DNA of 64,000 nucleotides from Rosa chinensis (taxonomy: Eukaryota; Streptophyta; Magnoliopsida; Rosales; Rosaceae). Shown here piece by piece: positions 58,369 to 64,000 of the stretch. Each line of letters begins with the position of its first letter. Position 1 is the stretch's first letter. The notes beneath the pieces were generated by a model, which worked only from the letters and a program-made list of their open reading frames with translations, ran no database searches and was not told the origin of the DNA. Both the position numbers and the translations under genes were made by a program. The DNA lies in NCBI RefSeq assembly GCF_002994745.2, contig NC_037094.1:12151001-12215000 (forward strand), given 5' to 3'.

Positions 58369-61161
58369 ATGTTCTCAAGATCTTGCATAAGTTTGTTAGA
58401 GTTGGCGTCTGGGGACATGTTAAATTTCCCTCAGACTCCTAGAAACCTTCCAAGAGTAATGACTATTGAAGGAATAATTCCTGATGTCAAAAATAGTGAT
58501 GGGAGTAATAATGAAGATACATACGTTGTCCCCTCTGAATGCCGTGAGAAAAAAATCATAGTGGCAAATTTTCTTCCTTTACATGCTCAGAAGGATGTGA
58601 AATCTGGAAGATGGTGCTTCAGTTTTGATGAGGATCCAATCTTGCTGCAGCTGAAAGATGGTTTCTCATCTGATGATGTGGTTATGTATGTAGGGTCTCT
58701 GAAGGTTGACATAGATGCAAGTGAACAAGAAGAAGTTTCCCAGAAACTTCTAGAGGAATTTAATTGCGTGCCAACGTTCCTTCCTCCTGAGCTTCATAAG
58801 AAGTACTATCATGGGTTTTGTAAGCAATATTTGTGGCCACTTTTTCACTACATGCTTCCCATGTGCCTGGACCACAGCAATCGCTTTGACAGGCTACTGT
58901 GGCAGGCTTATGTTTCTGCTAACAAGATATATGCCGATAAAGTCATGGAGGTGATTAATCCTGAAAATGATTATGTTTGGGTTCATGACTATCACCTTAT
59001 GATTCTTCCCACTTTTTTAAGAAGGCGTTTTACGCGAGTTAAGCTTGGGTTTTTTCTACATAGTCCCTTCCCCTCCTCAGAAATCTACAGGACTTTGCCT
59101 GTCAGAGATGAAATACTGAGAGCCCTGCTAAATGTAGATTTGATTGGTTTTCATACATTTGATTATGCTCGCCACTTTCTATCTTGCTGCAGTAGAATGC
59201 TTGGCCTTGATTATGAATCAAAGCGAGGTTACATTGGACTCGAATATTTTGGCCGCACAGTGTACGTTAAGATTCTGCCAGTAGGGATACACATGGGTCG
59301 ACTTCAATCTGCTTTAAATCATCCCTCTTCTTCCATGAAGGCCAAAGAGATTCAGGAACAGTTTAAGGGGAAGAAGCTTATTGTTGGCGTGGATGACATG
59401 GACATATTCAAAGGGATCAGCCTAAAATTATTGGCCATGGAACAACTTCTGCAGCAGCACCCAGAGTTGAGGGGCAAGGTAGTCCTGGTTCAAATTGTAA
59501 ACCCTGCAAGGAGCACCGGGAAAGATGTTCAGGAAGCAAAAAAGGAAACATATTCGACGACCAGGAGGATAAATGAAGTTTTCGGCTTTCCAGGCTATGA
59601 ACCAGTTGTTTTGATTGATCGCAACGTTCCTTTCCATGAGAAGACTGCCTATTACTCATTGGCGGAATGCTGCATTGTCAATGCTGTAAGGGATGGCATG
59701 AACCTAATCCCTTACAAGTATATTATTTGCAGGCAAGGGACTCCAAATATGGATAAAGCTTTAGGAATTCCCTTGGATTCCCCTCATACAAGTACACTTG
59801 TTATTTCAGAGTTCATAGGTTGCTCACCATCTTTGAGTGGAGCGATAAGGGTGAACCCCTGGAACATTGAAGCTGTGGCTGATGCACTAAATGTGGCGAT
59901 CACAATGCCTGATTTAGAAAAGCAGCTGCGGCATGAGAAACATTACAGGTATGTGAGCTCTCATGATGTGGCTTATTGGGCGCGCAGTTTTGTACAGGAC
60001 TTGGAGCGAGCTTGCAAGGATCACTACAGAAAACGGTGTTGGGGAATTGGTTTTGGTCTGCAGTTTAGAATCTTGTCTCTTTCTCCAAGTTTTAGGAAGC
60101 TTTCCATTGACCATATCCTCTCTGCATATAAAAGGACAAATCGAAGGGCAATCTTCTTGGATTATGATGGAACAATAATGCCTGAAACTTCCATTGTTAA
60201 GACGCCAAGTCCTGAAGTCATTTCTGTTCTGAACAACCTTTGCAGTGATCCCAAGAACACTGTGTTTATAGTTAGTGGTAGGGGTCAAGACTCTCTTAGC
60301 GAATGGTTTTCTCAGTGTGAGAATCTTGGCATAGCAGCGGAGCATGGATACTTCATAAGGTTAGTTTCCTTTCTTACGTACACATGATAAGTTTCACGTG
60401 ATTGTCTATACTTGTCTATAGCTGTGTTGATTCCATGTTTACTTTGGTTTTCCTTGTAGATGGAGTAGGAAGTCCAATTGGGAAACGAGTTCCTTAGCAA
60501 TAGATTTGGACTGGAAAAGAATTGCAGAACCTGTGATGAGTTTATACACAGAGGCAACCGATGGCTCCTACATAGAGAGCAAGGAGAGTGCCTTAGTATG
60601 GCACCATCAAGATGCTGATCCTGATTTTGGGTCCTGCCAGGCCAAGGAGATGTTGGATCATCTTGAAAATGTCCTTGCGAACGAGCCTGTAGTTGTTAAA
60701 AGGGGACAACATATTGTCGAAGTAAAGCCACAGGTATTTATCATGAGCTCCATTTCTTGATTTTTCTTCCTGTGTTGTGTGTTTGTGTTCTTCTTGTGAC
60801 CTAAAGCATGTCATGTGGCTTATTAACATTGCAGGGAGTTACTAAAGGCTTGGTTGCAGAGAAAGTTCTCTCCATGATGATTGGTACAGGGAAAGCACCG
60901 GATTTTGTTTTGTGCATTGGGGATGATAGATCTGATGAGGACATGTTTGAAAGCATTTCGAGCACAGCCTATAGTTCATGTCAAAATGTACCTCCTGAGA
61001 TCTTTGCATGCACTGTTGGCCAAAAACCAAGTAAAGCTAGGTACTACCTAGACGATACAGTTGATGTCATGACATTGCTTCACGGCCTCACTACTGATTC
61101 AAGTCTCAAGTCAAGGTGTAATGCAGAATTCGATCAAGTCTCTTTCGAGCATATTTACTGA
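58369..61161 (+). CDS. TPS: Class II trehalose-6-phosphate synthase/phosphatase-like protein (3 coding exons, 863 aa)
   Basis: Exons: 58369-60359, 60460-60733, 60835-61161, all GT..AG. The N terminus (SRSCISLLELASGD, PQTPRNLPRVMT) is typical of the plant class II TPS7-TPS10 group. The GT20 synthase-like domain covers about residues 60-545 (KIIVANFLPL, YVWVHDYHLM, LGFFLHSPFPSSEIYRTLPV, VDDMDIFKG, NAVRDGMNLIPYKY, SGAIRVNPW). The HAD phosphatase-like domain covers about 590-845, with DYDGT at 598-602, VSGRG near 635 and GDDRSDEDMF at 784-793. Length and exon pattern fit the family. Class II members are mostly thought to be regulators in trehalose-6-phosphate/SnRK1 signalling rather than active synthases. 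Which of TPS7-TPS10 it represents cannot be settled by eye. Confidence 0.95.
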
Positions 61162-61734
61162 GACGAGATCTTGAACATTTGAAACAGGATATGAAGTATA
61201 CACAAGCTGAAACGGTATTAACTCTTGGCCTTTTGATACTAACTAATTCTTTGCATGGTGGAAAGCTGAAATGATGCTGCGCTGGACTTTTTTCGAAGAG
61301 AAAGATGATGAACACAAGGGATCAAAGGTGGATTTGGAGAATGTCAGCGACAACTTTTCTTTTCCTTCTAGTTGGAACTGGCTTTGCCCTTAAATGGTAG
61401 TCCATTCTTTTATGAAATGATACTCAGATTATCAAGATTGAAACTTGTTTCAGTGTACATAAGAAGTTATAGAATGTCACAGATCTTTTTATTCCTCATG
61501 GTCTCGTGGTCTAAATCAATCCTATACTAGGATGAGGCCCATGATGATCAAATTTCCACTTACGTTTTACAAACTAGGTGCGAGCATCTTGATACTTGTT
61601 TTAACCTCTTCCTACATTTACGAACTCACAACCTCCTTATTACGAAGAAAGAATTTATGTCATTAAACTAGAATTTATGTCATTAAACTATATGATATTC
61701 AACTTACTGTTATTAAACGCCAATAAGTTAGGAC
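61162..61734 (+). other. 3' UTR and flank of the TPS gene
   Basis: Non-coding. It probably holds the polyadenylation region. No other feature was seen. Confidence 0.4.
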
Positions 61735-61753
61735 AAGTCTTTTATCAAAATAA

Positions 61754-62352
61754 ATTGCAGCAGCCTACTGATGCTGCAGTTTTCAGTTGTTTGGGTTGGT
61801 TGCAAGAATACCAGTCTGTAAATGTGAATGCTCCACAGCCTCAACATCAACAATCAAAACGCTGGTCTGCGCCACTATCGGGAGTTTTGAAGTGCAATGC
61901 TGACTGAGCTTTTGTGGCAGATTCAAGAAGGGCAGCCTATGGTCTGGTCTTCCATAATGAGACTGGGAACTTTCTGGTAGCTGCAGCTGCCTCGTTGAGG
62001 CAAATGTCGTCTCCCTTTCACACGGAAATAATGGCTATGTTGGAGAGCATGCGTCTTGCAGAAACTCTTCATTATAAGAGTGTCATATTTGAATCTGATT
62101 GTTTGCTTTTGATACAAGCTTTAGCCAAAGACGAACCTGACCTGTCTAGCTTGGGTTTGCTGCTTGGAGACGTAAGGGACGTGTATCTGGACTTTAAGGT
62201 TTGCTATACACCTGGTGAAGCTAATGTAGTAGCACATAAGCTTGCAAAACATGCTTGTCAAGCGTTAGAACTGTTTTTGCTCCCGAATTTATAAGAGATG
62301 CCCTTCTAATGATTAGTGATGTTTTAATGAAATTTACCTTAAAAAAAAAAAA
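61754..62352 (+). mobile_element. 5'-truncated LINE carrying an RNase H domain
   Basis: It ends in a run of about 15 A and is flanked by an exact 19-bp duplication aagtcttttatcaaaataa (61735-61753; 62353-62371), sharing A residues with the tail. A young-looking insertion between the TPS and NFD2 genes. Confidence 0.9.
61760..62294 (+). pseudogene. LINE RNase H (RVT_3) remnant
   Basis: The frame reads SGVLKCNAD, then a stop where Gly is normal in the DGA motif, AAYGLVFHNETGNFL, FHTEIMAMLESMRLA, FESDCLLLIQAL and EANVVAHKLAKHA. These are the plant LINE RNase H motifs (acidic D, E, D and the NxVAHxLA end). The upstream RT is absent by 5' truncation, and one substitution (gga to tga) breaks the frame. 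Confidence 0.85.
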
Positions 62353-62542
62353 AAGTCTTTTATCAAAATAAGCCCAACCATCAATGGGTATGGGTCAGTT
62401 TGGATTCATTCTCAAATGTTACATAAAAAAAAAAGACTCCTGCTTTAAGTCAAAGAGTCAATTGGCATTTTCCTGGGGTTTTCAATTCACAGAAGGCTAG
62501 TTCTCACATCAAGGAAGAAAAAAAAAACCAAGAACAGTAAAA

Positions 62543-63765
62543 ATGGTTCCTCGTGGTTTCACTGTGATCACCATCTTCGTCTTCGCAATCGTTCCTCATA
62601 TTCAGGTATTGCTTCTAATCCTTAAGCTCCTGTTCGTTACTATAGGAAAACAGATGCTTCATCTCTCTAACTCCAAACCCCTAAACCCTAAATTGAGTGA
62701 ACAATTTTCATCTCTATTTCTGTCTGTGGTTCTCAAAGTCGGTGGGTTTTGTGCAGGGTTTCGCAATCAGTGAACAAGATGGGAAAATCTCCATGCGATC
62801 ATCGCCGTTTGAAACCGCCCTCGTAACCCTTCAGAGGCAAATTGGGTAACTCACTTAATTTCTTTGGGCTTTTTAATGGTGGATCATTGATTCTGTTTGG
62901 TTTTTCCCAGAAACTCTTTAGGGAAAAGAAGGGAATAGTTAGACTATGGATTTCTCAATCATCAAATGCTTACTTAGTAAACTGTGTTTAACTAAATAGT
63001 CATTGCATTTGAAACTGAAATGTGAAACATTGTTGTAAATTGCAGTGATTTTTCTGTTTAATTCATATCATGGTTAAAGCCAGCTTCTTTTTAAGCACTA
63101 GAGCTGAAAGGCTGAAGCTTTAACTGACTAATTGAACTGATTTAACTTAACCAACTCACTAATCTCGGATGATCTAGGATAGTTTGCATATTCTCTGCAG
63201 GGATAATAGCCTGGTTTTCAAGTATTGGATTTTTATGTCTATGTTTTGCTGACTATCTGTTTATATGTGGCATTGAATTATGTGTATTAATGTGACAGTG
63301 CGACTGTTTGTAACATTGGATAAATGTACTCTCATGGTGCTAATTTTGATTTTGCTCAGCTATAATTTCCAAAAAATTAGTCTCCTTCGGCGTGCAATGA
63401 CTCATGCCTCATTCTCTGAAGAGAACAACAAGGCACTGAGCATTTTGGGCGGCAATATCATAGACACTTCTGCCTCTCTACGACTACTTAAAAAAAATAT
63501 TGAGATTTCTTCCAAAGAAATGAACCGTCGCATATCAGAGATCTCCAAGGTTGAATCTTCCTGTGCTGCTGATGGGTTGCAATTGGGGTTGCATAAGGTG
63601 GTTAGAGTCTCTCCCAAGACTAACTCTTCAGCTCCAGCGGTGGTTTGTGGGGCTTTCAGAGCAATCTTTGGTGCTATTGCTTTAGATGTTGGGAAGTCTG
63701 ATGATGCTGGAAGCATTTTCTGGGCTGTTCATGGTGGTGAAGTTGGAGGAGTTATGGCCATTTAA
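62543..63765 (+). CDS. NFD2: NFD2-type RNase III-like domain protein (3 exons, 185 aa)
   Basis: Exons: 62543-62605, 62757-62845, 63360-63765, all GT..AG; the frame closes at 185 residues. An N-terminal hydrophobic segment (FTVITIFVFAIVPHI) could be a signal peptide. The body reads SSPFETALVTLQRQIGYNFQ, LLRRAMTHASFSEENNKALS, RISEISKVESSCAADGL, VVRVSPKTNSSAPAVVCGAF and RAIFGAIALDVGKSDDAG, which matches plant NUCLEAR FUSION DEFECTIVE 2. It has the RNase III fold start (LLRRAMTHASFS) and the late VCGAFRAIFGAIALD helix, but the catalytic signature (ERLEFLGD) is replaced by NKALSILGG, so it is probably not an active RNase III. Arabidopsis NFD2 is needed for fusion of polar nuclei. Confidence 0.9.
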
Positions 63766-64000
63766 ATGCAGCTGTTTCTGTCTCCATCGCCTGGTAGAAG
63801 ATGTTATGCTATATCTCTAGTTTCTACCCGTGTGATTTAGTTTAGTAGCAGAAACAGTATTTGATCGCGCTGTTTGTTTATATTTGTACAGTATTGGTCA
63901 TGTTGAAACCTCTATGACGATGTTGCTGTCATTCCTCAATCCAACGATATTATGCTATGTTAATTTTGTTTGTGTGGAGAAACTTCATAATTCTTCATAT
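63766..64000 (+). other. 3' UTR/flank of NFD2
   Basis: AT-rich non-coding sequence up to the window end. Confidence 0.5.

Overview
The window is nuclear DNA of a flowering plant, most likely a eudicot. It has intron-rich genes with GT..AG introns, AT-rich intergenic DNA, many LTR retrotransposons and long-TIR DNA transposons, and plant-specific gene families. A rosaceous source is plausible from the general look of genes and repeats, but that is only an inference. No tRNA, rRNA, CRISPR or bacterial-type operon was seen.

Four intact host genes can be modelled exon by exon. They are a spermine-synthase-type aminopropyltransferase (16375-19249, +, 9 exons, 368 aa), a conserved multi-pass membrane protein of unknown function (44271-45831, -, 4 exons, 263 aa), a class II trehalose-6-phosphate synthase (58369-61161, +, 3 coding exons, 863 aa) and an NFD2-type RNase III-like protein (62543-63765, +, 3 exons, 185 aa). 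A relic of a second spermine synthase gene (last three exons only) lies at 42919-43580, beside the membrane-protein gene.

Everything else is mostly mobile DNA. 1-15.2 kb: a fold-back MULE-type element (1098-2351), a decayed copia element (2760-6621), then a mosaic of unrelated, apparently intron-free host gene fragments (RDR, PPR, MOS14/transportin-SR and others, 6642-9241). The mosaic is split by a very young copia element (9242-14696; LTRs read as identical, TSD aagtt) and ends at an LTR (14932-15243). 20-32 kb: two Pack-MULE-like elements, one with a lipoyl synthase fragment (20370-21995) and one with an EXO70 fragment (30328-31911), flank an old copia element (22523-29125). 33-42.2 kb: an LTR-like remnant, then a MULE (35976-42016) that holds a nested copia element (36092-40749). 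42.2-42.7 kb: a MITE inside a TA microsatellite. 46-48 kb: a MITE-like element holding a solo LTR. 51-53.7 kb: a ~500-bp unit repeated three times, with a non-LTR retroelement in one copy and a Harbinger-type MITE in another. 61.75-62.35 kb: a 5'-truncated LINE between the TPS and NFD2 genes.

The host genes do not form a pathway or operon. The coherent theme is repeated capture of host gene pieces by transposons, at DNA level (LIP1 fragment with its intron) and apparently at RNA level (the intron-free mosaic). Protein identifications rest on recall of family motifs; no database search was run.
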